Of a DNA stretch of 33,517 bases, positions 16,883-24,944 are shown one piece after another. The notes beneath the pieces were generated by a model. The model was given only the letters and a program-made list of their open reading frames with translations, was not told where the DNA came from and ran no database searches. Within the stretch, counting starts at the first letter, position 1, and every line of letters starts with the position of its first letter. A program made the position numbers and the translations under genes. This DNA is from JBMYQA01 sp049600855 (lineage in GTDB: Bacteria; Bacteroidota; Bacteroidia; Cytophagales; Flammeovirgaceae), in NCBI GenBank assembly GCA_049600855.1, contig JBMYQA010000032.1:1-33517 (forward strand), read 5' to 3'.

Positions 16883-18880
16883 CTATTCAATCACTAACCT
16901 GCGGTGCAATACTTTTTCGTCAGCTTTCAAGCGAATCAAGTAAAGTCCAGCTTCCAGTTTTTGGGCAAGGTTTAGGGTACTTTGTTGATGTAAAATCGCT
17001 TTTCTGTATACAGACTGGCCTGCTAAATTGAGAATTTCAATTTCTCCACCAGTTTTTCCTAAGGTCACAGAGAGTTCTCCGCGAGTGGGATTTGGGAAAA
17101 AGTCGAGTTGTTTCAAATCCGCTTCAATGGATGAAACGTTTGAAGTACCAAAGCGTGCGCTTGGGGCGTTTTGCGATAGGTATACCACAAAATTGGCATC
17201 GTATAAGGTATACTGAAAGTTGTTGTACCACAACGTACCCTCATTGTAAGTATTGGTATAAGATAAGGCAATAGAGGAATTGGAAATCTCGAAGGTATAC
17301 GTAGTATTGGCTTCAAGAAAAACTGATCCAGTTATTGCAATTGCCTGATTACCACTTCCTTTACTAATACCCGATTGGCTATAAATTGGCGTACCCGAAC
17401 TGGTATTCCCCTCAAATAGACGAAGGGTAGAGTTGGAGATTGCATTTTGGAAAATCACATCCAATTGCGTTAAATAACCCGCATCACTGGTTTGGAAACT
17501 CTGCCCCATGTCAAATAAGTTCGTGTACGCGAGGTAGAAACTTCCTGTAGCATTATCAATGGTATAGGTCGAACCTCCACTTCCTCCGCCATTAGTATCA
17601 TCCAATGTGGTAGCAGTTGCTTCTGAGCTCGTTTCCGTTTCATTTCCATCTGTAACGGTGATTTGGTAATAGTAGGTTGTATTTGTAGCTAGTGAATTAT
17701 CTGCATAAGCAGTCGCATTTGCAGGTAAAGTTGCAATGGTGACGAATCCAGATCCACTGGTAGTCGATCTACTGACGCTGTAAGCGGTTTCTCCTGTAGC
17801 ATTATCTGTCCAAGCTAAGTCAATGCTACTAGTACCTGTTGCAGTAGCGGTAACATTACTTGGTGCAATGATGGAATTATTCCCTCCGTTATTGCCACCT
17901 CCATTATTTCCTCCGCCGTCAACCAAACCTAAAAACTTGGCCGCCCAATAAGAGGAAAAAAAGTTTTTATCGGTCGCATAACCGCCTGTATTTCCTCCCT
18001 GCGTACTTCCTGAACCAGGATCAACCGCAATGGCATGTCCCATATTATTGATCTCATAAGTCGCGACTACGATATCCGATCCATTGTAGTATAACTGCTC
18101 CGTTATGTCCGAATTCCCTTGAAAGCTTGTTGTTGTTTGATCACCATTTGCATCTGTGCCGTGTACATTTGTCCACTGTTCTGCGAGTTCGGTAAGGTTC
18201 ATATCACGAACAGTAAAATCTCCTGTTCCGTGAAATACCGCTAAGGTAGGATAGGGCCCGTTATATGAAGAATAGGCATTCCGCACTAAATTCCCCCATT
18301 GCGTAGGTGTATTATTCGTGCCAGGAGACATGGCCTGAAAAGCACCAGTAAGGCCAACCCCTGCACGGTAGGGCAATCCTGCCATTACTGCCCCGCCTTT
18401 AAACACATCTGGATAGGTAGCCATCATTACCGAAGTCATTCCCCCGCCAGCAGAAAAACCTGTCACAAACACTTGCGCAGCATCAATTGAATAATCCGCT
18501 TTCATTTTATCTACCATTGCTTTAATGGAACGCGCTTCTCCTTGTCCTCGTGTAATGTCTCCCGTTTCAAACCAATTGAAGCATCTTGAAGAGTTATTCC
18601 CACTTTTCTGCTCTGGATAGACCACATAGAATTTATGCTCATCAGCCAAATCGTTCCAACCTGATTCGTTGGCATAGCCATTTGCATCTTGTGTACAACC
18701 ATGCATCACCACCAACAAGGGGGCGTTACTTGGGACTCCGCTCGGAACGTATGTATACATGGATAAATTACCAGGATTACTTCCAAAACTGGAAACTGAT
18801 GTAAGCTGAGCCTGTACCAAAGGACTGATTCCCAAGAATAGTAAAATCCCTAATAAATGATTGAGTGTTTTCATTTTCAT
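16883..18880 (-). CDS. Secreted PHB-depolymerase/CE1-like esterase with FN3 and T9SS sorting domain
   Basis: 665 residues with a signal peptide (about 1-24, ending VQA). Residues about 30-320 are an alpha/beta-hydrolase of the esterase-PHB-depolymerase family (PF10503), related to feruloyl/acetyl-xylan esterases: oxyanion motif HGCTQ (60-64) and nucleophile Ser143 in GFSAGGGM. A Gly/Asn-rich linker leads to an FN3 domain (SNVTATATGTSSIDLAW...), then a beta-sandwich module (YTIDNATGSFYLAY...), then a C-terminal T9SS type A sorting domain (DFFPNPTRGELSV ... GLYLIRL). It should be exported to the surface or medium by type IX secretion. The substrate could be a polyhydroxyalkanoate or an ester decoration of a polysaccharide; the sequence does not decide. 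A 274-bp gap separates it from the upstream response regulator gene, so it is probably transcribed separately. Confidence 0.85.
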   Translation of the reverse strand: MKMKTLNHLLGILLFLGISPLVQAQLTSVSSFGSNPGNLSMYTYVPSGVPSNAPLLVVMHGCTQDANGYANESGWNDLADEHKFYVVYPEQKSGNNSSRCFNWFETGDITRGQGEARSIKAMVDKMKADYSIDAAQVFVTGFSAGGGMTSVMMATYPDVFKGGAVMAGLPYRAGVGLTGAFQAMSPGTNNTPTQWGNLVRNAYSSYNGPYPTLAVFHGTGDFTVRDMNLTELAEQWTNVHGTDANGDQTTTSFQGNSDITEQLYYNGSDIVVATYEINNMGHAIAVDPGSGSTQGGNTGGYATDKNFFSSYWAAKFLGLVDGGGNNGGGNNGGNNSIIAPSNVTATATGTSSIDLAWTDNATGETAYSVSRSTTSGSGFVTIATLPANATAYADNSLATNTTYYYQITVTDGNETETSSEATATTLDDTNGGGSGGSTYTIDNATGSFYLAYTNLFDMGQSFQTSDAGYLTQLDVIFQNAISNSTLRLFEGNTSSGTPIYSQSGISKGSGNQAIAITGSVFLEANTTYTFEISNSSIALSYTNTYNEGTLWYNNFQYTLYDANFVVYLSQNAPSARFGTSNVSSIEADLKQLDFFPNPTRGELSVTLGKTGGEIEILNLAGQSVYRKAILHQQSTLNLAQKLEAGLYLIRLKADEKVLHRRLVIE

Positions 18881-19154
18881 ATTATAGCTTAGAGGTAAAG
18901 AAAAAGATAAACTAGCTGATCGTTTGTGCGGTGTTTCTTAGTAAATGAGTAGGACAGGATATTGGAATGAAAGTTGGCGCAATCTGTGGATTACTTTAAA
19001 AGTAAGTGCAAAATGGAAAAGGAGTTTTACCGATGAGGTGAACGGAGAAAAAAATTAGGTAAAGGGCTGGTATTTTAGGGTGAAGCATCTTTCATGAGCG
19101 CTCAAACTAGTATAATCAACAAATAATCATCCTAATGATAATAGGGTCATTTGC

Positions 19155-19919
19155 TTAATTACCTTCTAGCCACTTCTTAAATGCAGAGCCATTTCGTTGA
19201 CTCACGATGCTGTGAGAAAACGGGTGGGGCTTAAGGTACACACTCAATTGATGGCCATCTTGATGAATCTCTTCAATGCTGTTTAAATGGATAAGCTGTT
19301 GGCGGTTTATTCTGAAAAATTGGCTGGGATCAAGCATTTTGGTTAATTCATCCAATGAGTAGTTTACAGCATATTTATTTCCCGAAAAATCGATTAAAGT
19401 CACAATGCCATCTTTGGTGAAGTACGCGATTTCCTCAGTAGTAACTACACGCAGTAACTTTCCTACTTTAACTAAAAATCGCGATTTGTATGTAGGCTTT
19501 TGCCAATCAATCTGCGTAATGAGTTGTTTGATTGGGGCAGAACGAGCTACGTGTTGGGAATCGTATAATTTCCTAAACTTATCCAAGCTCAACTTCAGCC
19601 GATCAAAGCTGATTGGCTTGAGTAAGTAATCAATGCTGTTCAGTTCGAAGGCTTTCTGAATGTACTCGTGATAGGCGGTGGTAAAAATGACAGGTGTACT
19701 AACATCTATATCCTCAAAAATCTCAAATGAAAGCCCATCACCTAATTGAACATCCAAGAAAATTAATGAGGGCGGTTCATGATTGGCCAACCAATCGATT
19801 GCGGCATGTACGCTAGTTAGTGTGGGGAATATGTGAAATTCAGGATCGTATCGAAGGAGCATGCGTAGGAGGTTATTTGCCGTTACTTGCTCGTCTTCTA
19901 TAATCAACACGTGCTTCAT
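19155..19919 (-). CDS. LytTR-family response regulator
   Basis: 254 residues. A receiver domain (about 1-120) has acidic residues E8-D9, phospho-acceptor Asp56 in LIFLDVQLGDG, the TTAY segment and Lys in YLLKPI. It is joined to a C-terminal LytTR DNA-binding domain (about 150-250, with VVTTEEIAYFTKDGIVTLI and FFRINRQQLIHL). I chose the ATG at 19919 because it overlaps the kinase stop as ATGA, a classic coupling arrangement; a TTG two codons earlier is the longer alternative. It pairs with the LytS-type kinase directly upstream. The targets are unknown; adjacent candidates are the esterase gene and its own operon. Confidence 0.93.
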   Translation of the reverse strand: MKHVLIIEDEQVTANNLLRMLLRYDPEFHIFPTLTSVHAAIDWLANHEPPSLIFLDVQLGDGLSFEIFEDIDVSTPVIFTTAYHEYIQKAFELNSIDYLLKPISFDRLKLSLDKFRKLYDSQHVARSAPIKQLITQIDWQKPTYKSRFLVKVGKLLRVVTTEEIAYFTKDGIVTLIDFSGNKYAVNYSLDELTKMLDPSQFFRINRQQLIHLNSIEEIHQDGHQLSVYLKPHPFSHSIVSQRNGSAFKKWLEGN

Positions 19920-20992
19920 GACCAAATGGGAATTTTAATGGCGAAATGCTGCTTGCTTTGCAGGATTTGAACTGATCGACCCGTTAAATACGCACACCTT
20001 GCTTCAAGGTTTTCTAGTCCTATTCCATTGGAAATGGGCTGTGAGCTCCGTAGCTGTAAATTATTTTTAACCTCAATCCAAGAAGAATGATCCGTTTGAA
20101 TGGAAATACTCAAAGGATGTTGCGCATCAATGCGATTGTGTTTGATGGCATTTTCGATGGGAATCTGAAGTGCCATTGTTACAATGTTTTTACTTTTCAA
20201 TTTCTCAGGAATCTCGATATGGATGCGAATCTGTTTTGCATATCGAATCGCTAATAATTCTGTGTAAGGTCGGATGAGTGTGAGCTCTTCGGCTAATGTA
20301 TGACTTTCTTTGGCTAAACTGCTCAACACATAACGATACACATCCGATAGCTTTAGTAAAAAATCACTGGCTTTATCGACATCCTCATGAATCAACCCAT
20401 GCAAGGTGCTGAAATTGTTGAACATAAAATGTGGATCAATCTGTTGTTTGAGGTTTTCAAGGTTGGCAGCAATACTTTCTTGTTTAAATTGATGGGCTTC
20501 GAGTAGAGCTTGTTGCCTTGCTGAAACAATCTGATACCCCATTTGTACGGAGTTAATCATCAAGCAGATTACGAAGGCAAAAGCCGTACTCATTAACACA
20601 TGTGCAATACTCAACGGATTATCATTATTCAGGTAGTTATTTTCAAAGTAGTTGATGCCAATAAAACTTAGATTGAATACCGTAATTTGAATAAAAGTGA
20701 CTAGGACAAATTGCCGAATTACTTTTTGCCAAAAGCCCATTTTCCATGAAGCGTGATTTACAAACCAAGCGTTAACGCGATAGCCAATAAACCACAAGAC
20801 AAACACGATTCCCATAGACCAAAAGAAACCATACCAAGTGATTCCGATTGGTTCGCGAAATTGGGAGAGCAAAAAGGCCAATCCTTGGAAGAAAAAGGTA
20901 ATTACCAAAGGATAAATCCATTGTGCCCATTTGCTAATTTTAGGAAGTTTTCCAACCGACTTGTACGCTTCATTCATAATAGGTAGATGCAT
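19916..20992 (-). CDS. LytS-type membrane sensor histidine kinase
   Basis: 358 residues. Four hydrophobic helices (about 25-44, 52-72, 90-112 and 128-150) are followed by a coiled-coil-like linker and a His_kinase (PF06580) domain. The phospho-acceptor is His188 in QQIDPHFMFNNFSTLHGLI. An ATPase region follows, with the N-box NAIKHN and the G-box GIGLENLEARCAYLTG. No large extracytoplasmic sensor domain is present, so the signal is probably membrane-linked or comes from a partner. The reading frame overlaps the upstream esterase-like gene by 23 bp when started at the first Met. The ATG at 20977 (MNEAYKSVG) reduces the overlap to 8 bp and is plausible. The downstream regulator overlaps by ATGA. 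Confidence 0.92.
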   Translation of the reverse strand: MHLPIMNEAYKSVGKLPKISKWAQWIYPLVITFFFQGLAFLLSQFREPIGITWYGFFWSMGIVFVLWFIGYRVNAWFVNHASWKMGFWQKVIRQFVLVTFIQITVFNLSFIGINYFENNYLNNDNPLSIAHVLMSTAFAFVICLMINSVQMGYQIVSARQQALLEAHQFKQESIAANLENLKQQIDPHFMFNNFSTLHGLIHEDVDKASDFLLKLSDVYRYVLSSLAKESHTLAEELTLIRPYTELLAIRYAKQIRIHIEIPEKLKSKNIVTMALQIPIENAIKHNRIDAQHPLSISIQTDHSSWIEVKNNLQLRSSQPISNGIGLENLEARCAYLTGRSVQILQSKQHFAIKIPIWS

Positions 20993-22232
20993 GTACTTCT
21001 GGAATTACCAAGACCGCATCGTAACTCCAAATTAACTTTTCTAGTCCGTTGTCCAAATTCTTGATTTTGCCATAAAAAAGCAACTCACGGACAGTTCGTA
21101 AATCAATAACCGTCCAATCTTTTTCCTCAGAAACGCTAAAAATTGGTGAGAAATTAATTTTATCAAGGTATTTACTCGCATCGTAAGGCTTATTTTTTTC
21201 TTTCTCATCCACAAAAGGGTTGTAGGCATTTTGCGTTCCTTTTACTCCAACAACGTAGAGGTGGAAAGAGCTGCTCTTTTCCATGCTGGCGAGCTCCGAC
21301 ACGAAATTACCAATATCAAAAGCATTTAAGCCATTGGCACCTCGATAAATGTGGTTAGCCCCAAACTTGAACAAGACTTTAGGCAATGTATTATTTTTAG
21401 CTTTGGCTTGTTGATAATAATCTAGGAAATGGCTTTTCATTAATTCAGCCCGTTGCACATTCGAAGCAAATCCTTGCTGACTAAAAAACTTCAAATAAAT
21501 GGATTGACTTACGATTAACTCATCAATGATGTTAATCGCTTCCACATTGCCTTGAAAGGCTGATTTTATTTTTTCAAAATCTGCTGGCTTGAGGTTATAC
21601 ATCAAAATAGAAGTAGGGTTTTTGGTTTTGATGGTTTCTTCAAAGCCTTTTTGAGCCTTTGCCAGATACGTTTCTACCAACGTCTTAGCCTCTGGATTAG
21701 GAGCGATTTCAATCAACTTCTTAAATAATAGTCGAGGCGCGCCAATAAACTCTTGATCTAATCCCCAAATCCGAGGCTCATCATCTTTTCGTAATTTCAT
21801 CATGGCCTTTAAAATTTCGACCTCTTCCTGATAAAAATAGAAAGGAACCGCCCAAGGTATCGTTTGATTGAGTTTGGCAAATTGTTGATCTGCGTTTTTA
21901 CTTTTCGCCATCTTTTGGAGATAGGAAGCCGTTATTGGTCCTGTTTCAGTGGCAAAATAACCATAACCTCCTGCTGTATTTGCCAACGCATTTACCATAA
22001 AAGTTGTAAATAAGGGAAGCTCCGCTAGGCCATGATCTTCCCCAATCAGAAAGAATTGACTGTTTTTAGCCGCATTGATGAGAAACTCCTTTCCAGCTCC
22101 TTTCCATGTATTTTCATCAACTTGAATAGTGGTTTTAGCTTGGTGAAACTGAGCAATCAGCAAACTATCCTGAGCAACTAAACGATTGGTGAGCATCGCG
22201 GTAAGCAGCAATAAGAACATACGCTTTTTCAT
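20970..22232 (-). CDS. Erythromycin-esterase-like periplasmic protein
   Basis: 420 residues from the ATG at 22232, which gives a clean signal peptide (MKKRMFLLLLTAMLTNRLVAQ). An upstream ATG at 22310 would add 26 non-signal-like residues. The mature part resembles the erythromycin esterase/EreA-like superfamily (PF05139): FFLIGEDHGLAELPLF carries the E-H pair of the family's active site, with ATETGP, an RIWGLDQEF segment and FKFGANHIYRG later. Members of this fold hydrolyse or modify esters, and many have no known substrate. Its gene is translationally coupled to a LytS/LytTR two-component system, so it may help generate or sense the signal; this is inference. A role in macrolide resistance should not be assumed. 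Confidence 0.75.
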   Translation of the reverse strand: MKKRMFLLLLTAMLTNRLVAQDSLLIAQFHQAKTTIQVDENTWKGAGKEFLINAAKNSQFFLIGEDHGLAELPLFTTFMVNALANTAGGYGYFATETGPITASYLQKMAKSKNADQQFAKLNQTIPWAVPFYFYQEEVEILKAMMKLRKDDEPRIWGLDQEFIGAPRLLFKKLIEIAPNPEAKTLVETYLAKAQKGFEETIKTKNPTSILMYNLKPADFEKIKSAFQGNVEAINIIDELIVSQSIYLKFFSQQGFASNVQRAELMKSHFLDYYQQAKAKNNTLPKVLFKFGANHIYRGANGLNAFDIGNFVSELASMEKSSSFHLYVVGVKGTQNAYNPFVDEKEKNKPYDASKYLDKINFSPIFSVSEEKDWTVIDLRTVRELLFYGKIKNLDNGLEKLIWSYDAVLVIPEVHASTYYE

Positions 22233-22632
22233 GTGAATGTAAGTTTGGGTGTTAAAGATTGAGTGATGCCAAAAGGGTATAACCTGTTCTTTTTTGAAGA
22301 ATATTTCCAAGTAATTTACTTCAATCTATTGCTGTTAGGTGTTTACAGTAGCCGAGCGCACACTTAATTTATTGGAGCGTGGGAATTTGTTGATTAAGTG
22401 CAGGTATAAAACCTGCTTTCCCATTTCATATCGGTTTTTATATCAAGATTGTAAAGCCATGAGAAGTGCTAGATAAAAATCATATTTTTTTGTATTTGAA
22501 AATCAACAAGTTAACGAGTACGATAGCGATTTTTCAAAAAAAGTTTAAAGTCAATTAAACCTTTTCTACTGTTTGTAATCAAAGAGACAAACATTCAGGA
22601 AACAGTATAGGAAACTTTAAACTTTTAAAAAC
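22233..22632. other. 400-bp divergent intergenic region with a structured segment
   Basis: The region lies between divergently transcribed genes and must hold both promoters; I cannot place them with confidence. It contains an 8-bp stem (CACTTAAT 22361-22368, ATTAAGTG 22393-22400) directly followed by the hairpin GCAGGT-ATAAA-ACCTGC (22400-22416). The latter is enclosed by GGGAA/TTCCC (22381-22385/22418-22422), so alternative pairings are possible. No ORF of note. Confidence 0.4.
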
Positions 22633-23478
22633 ATGAAAATCTTAAAATTAGTCATCATTGTCTTTGCATGTACCGCCTTATTTACGGCTTGTCAAGAGGA
22701 TCAAAGCATTGAATTATTTACAGATGAAGAAAGCACCACAGCACTTGATGCGCAAGAGTTTGAAGGGGAAATCGAAGCATTGGTTGAAGTGAGTGAACAA
22801 TCCTTTTTATCGGTAGGTCGAGTAGCGGGCACAGATTCAACCGCACTTTGTACGAGTGCTGTCATTACCCATGATGCTGATGCGAAAACCATCGTTATTG
22901 ATTTTGGTAATGAAGGCTGTGTCGGCCCTGGAGGTAATATCAGAACAGGTAAGCTGACCATTGTGTATACAGGTGACTTTGCAAGAGAGCATACGGGTGA
23001 AAAAACGTTAACTTTCGACAACTTTGCCATTAATGGTAATGGCGTAACGGGTAATGTACACATTGGTGCTTGGGCTAAGAATAATGCAGAGCACTGGCAG
23101 TCAACCGTTACTTCTTCTGAAGTAGTATTCAACTTTACGGATGGGACATCGTTTAGCGTAAATAATGGTACACGTACTCGTGAAGTGATTCAAGGGACAT
23201 TAGGTTTACCAGTTGCTTTGCGCATCACTGGTGGTTCTACAGGAACTAACCGTGCTGGTAGAGGCTATACTACGGTAATCTCTACGAATGAGCCCATCAC
23301 TTTTCTACGCGCTTGTTTACGATCAGGAAACCCGTACCCTGTAGCAGGACGAAGAGGTATTCAAGTAGCAGGTCGCCCTCAGTTTAACATTGACTTTGGC
23401 AATGGAACGTGCGATCGTTTAGCCATCATTCAAATTGGTAATAGTGAGCCTATTCCAATCGTGTTGGGCAGAAGATAA
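22633..23478 (+). CDS. Hypothetical lipoprotein
   Basis: 281 residues. The lipoprotein signal peptide ends LFTAC (Cys20), followed by QEDQ. The mature part is beta-rich, with repeated TFD/TFxxxAxxG-like strands and four downstream cysteines at conserved-looking positions (ALCTSA, NEGCVGP, RACLRSG, NGTCDR), which could form two disulfides. The C-terminal segment INIDFGNGTCDR echoes VIDFGNEGCVGP, suggesting a duplicated strand-turn unit. Proteins of this style are common and uncharacterised in Bacteroidota. I do not recognise a functional family. It is monocistronic, with its own terminator at 23509. Confidence 0.8.
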   Translation: MKILKLVIIVFACTALFTACQEDQSIELFTDEESTTALDAQEFEGEIEALVEVSEQSFLSVGRVAGTDSTALCTSAVITHDADAKTIVIDFGNEGCVGPGGNIRTGKLTIVYTGDFAREHTGEKTLTFDNFAINGNGVTGNVHIGAWAKNNAEHWQSTVTSSEVVFNFTDGTSFSVNNGTRTREVIQGTLGLPVALRITGGSTGTNRAGRGYTTVISTNEPITFLRACLRSGNPYPVAGRRGIQVAGRPQFNIDFGNGTCDRLAIIQIGNSEPIPIVLGRR

Positions 23479-23508
23479 ATGAAGCAATATTTGTAACGAA
23501 TAAGTTTT

Positions 23509-23538
23509 AAAAGCGCTACCAGTAGGTAGTGCTTTTTT
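23509..23538 (+). terminator. Rho-independent terminator
   Basis: A 12-bp stem (AAAAGCGCTACC 23509-23520, GGTAGTGCTTTT 23525-23536; one G-U pair) with a 4-nt loop AGTA, ending in six Ts. It lies 30 bp after the lipoprotein stop. Confidence 0.9.
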
Positions 23539-23603
23539 AGTGTTGGTGCGCACCTGTCCTAAATTCCTTGCCTCAATCTCAATCTTTATGACGTACTTAA
23601 CTT

Positions 23604-23683
23604 GTTGAGTTTGGAAACCCGACATAGGCAAAGTTGGAGCTTCCTAGCTTCAACTTTATGTACGTTGAGTTTCGAAACTCAAC
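23604..23683. repeat. Three consecutive palindromes
   Basis: 23604-23623 is an imperfect palindrome (GTTGAGTTTGGAAACCCGAC). 23630-23657 is a 12-bp stem with loop TCCT (AAAGTTGGAGCT/AGCTTCAACTTT, one G-U pair). 23664-23683 is a perfect 20-bp palindrome (GTTGAGTTTCGAAACTCAAC). The units are separated by 6 bp each. The first and third are variants of one sequence. They lie between convergent genes, so they may be a REP-like element or act as terminators. Confidence 0.8.
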
Positions 23684-23728
23684 ATTATTAGGATCGAAGA
23701 TGAGATATTTAGACCTAAATCTAAATAA

Positions 23729-24763
23729 TTACGCTTTCAGCTTGATTCCCAACCAATCCAACACATTTTTATGCCAAATGTCTTTCCCTTCTTGTTCCGT
23801 AAGAATTCCCGTTTCCACCGCATAATCTACCACGCGGCCAGGGTAGGAGGTACCCACACCTTCCATTTCTCCTAAGGGATAAGGATCATCCAAACCCATC
23901 ATAATTTGACTGGCACCTACACGCTTTTTGAGCAATTCTAAAGTATACGAATCGTGCACCAACGTGTCGAAGTACAAGTTCTTGTGCCCTAATGTTTTTC
24001 TTGGGTCTTGAAGCCCTTCGAAAATGTCTGGACGACCGTCAAATCCCTGAATTCGTCTGCCATAATTTGCAATGCCCAACATGCCGCCGTGTGCAAAACT
24101 AGTGCGTAAATTTGGATATTTATTGGGTAAATCACGCAAAGTGAATAGGTGAAGTGTATCTGCACATTGCGCCATCATCCAAACCAAATGGAATCTCCAG
24201 TATTTGTTTTTTAAGGCAATCATTTTCTCCCCATCGTAGGGATGAATTTGAAGCGCCAGCCCGTAGTGATTCGCGAGTTCATAAATTGGATCAACATCGG
24301 CTTCTGCGACAGACAGCCATTCGCCACTTGCATTTAAGAAATGCGTAGGCAAACTCAGCATTTTTAATCCGAGCTCATTCACACATCGATCAATTTCCTT
24401 AAGAGCTTGATCCATGTACAAGGGTTGAACGACAAAACCGCATGTGAACTTATCTGGATAATCCCTTTGAATGGAAGCATTGTAATCATTTTGAAACCGA
24501 ATGCCATCAGCACAATCTTGTTCTTCCCAACCATTACAATACAATTGGGAAAGGCAAAGAATAACGCCGTGATCAATGTGGTAACGCTCCATCCACTCCA
24601 ATTTCTCTTTGATAAAAAAACTAGGATCAGTAATTGGCCTCGACCAATCACCTTGCCTCATGAATTTCTTATCCTCATCAATCCAAAAAAGCTTTTTCTC
24701 GCGCATGAATGCGGGAATCTGAGAAGGCTCTGGAAGTATATGGCCATGTCCGTTTATTCGCAT
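23729..24763 (-). CDS. ACMSD-family amidohydrolase (2-amino-3-carboxymuconate semialdehyde decarboxylase-like)
   Basis: 344 residues from the ATG at 24763 (MRINGHGHILPEP); the longer frame to 24814 adds 17 residues unlike the family. It is an amidohydrolase_2 (PF04909) TIM barrel: metal ligands H6 and H8 in NGHGH, a later His in LQIHPYDGE, His in TSFAHGGM, and Asp in MMGLDDPYPLGE. PTHFLNASGEWL and LYFDTLVHDSYTLELL fit ACMSD of the kynurenine (tryptophan degradation) branch, which decarboxylates 2-amino-3-carboxymuconate semialdehyde with a zinc cofactor. No other kynurenine gene is in the window, so the exact reaction is inferred from family resemblance. The first metal motif reads HGH rather than the more common HTH/HIH. 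Confidence 0.85.
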   Translation of the reverse strand: MRINGHGHILPEPSQIPAFMREKKLFWIDEDKKFMRQGDWSRPITDPSFFIKEKLEWMERYHIDHGVILCLSQLYCNGWEEQDCADGIRFQNDYNASIQRDYPDKFTCGFVVQPLYMDQALKEIDRCVNELGLKMLSLPTHFLNASGEWLSVAEADVDPIYELANHYGLALQIHPYDGEKMIALKNKYWRFHLVWMMAQCADTLHLFTLRDLPNKYPNLRTSFAHGGMLGIANYGRRIQGFDGRPDIFEGLQDPRKTLGHKNLYFDTLVHDSYTLELLKKRVGASQIMMGLDDPYPLGEMEGVGTSYPGRVVDYAVETGILTEQEGKDIWHKNVLDWLGIKLKA

Positions 24764-24944
24764 AGTGTAAATGAACTTTAACTTAACATGGATACAAAGT
24801 AAGAGATTTTTCACAAATGCAACAAAGTTGCAGGTTGTATATGATCAGGTTTACTTGGATGTCAAGAGCAGTGGAAGCAACTACACAAACCTGAGGCTAG
24901 TTGCATTTTTTGTTTAGTGTTAAAAAAGCAGTTCAAAGAGTTTC

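Noticed and set aside
20970..22232. Macrolide resistance gene
   Set aside because: Resemblance is only at superfamily level and it lies in a sensor-kinase operon; resistance cannot be claimed from sequence.
22233..22310. N-terminal extension of the erythromycin-esterase-like protein
   Set aside because: Starting at 22232 gives a clean signal peptide; the 26 extra residues would bury it.
24407..24781. 124-codon plus-strand frame opposite the ACMSD-like gene
   Set aside because: Fully antisense to a well-supported enzyme gene.
24764..24814. 17-residue N-terminal extension of the ACMSD-like protein
   Set aside because: Family members start at the metal-binding HxH region; MRINGHGH fits the family start.
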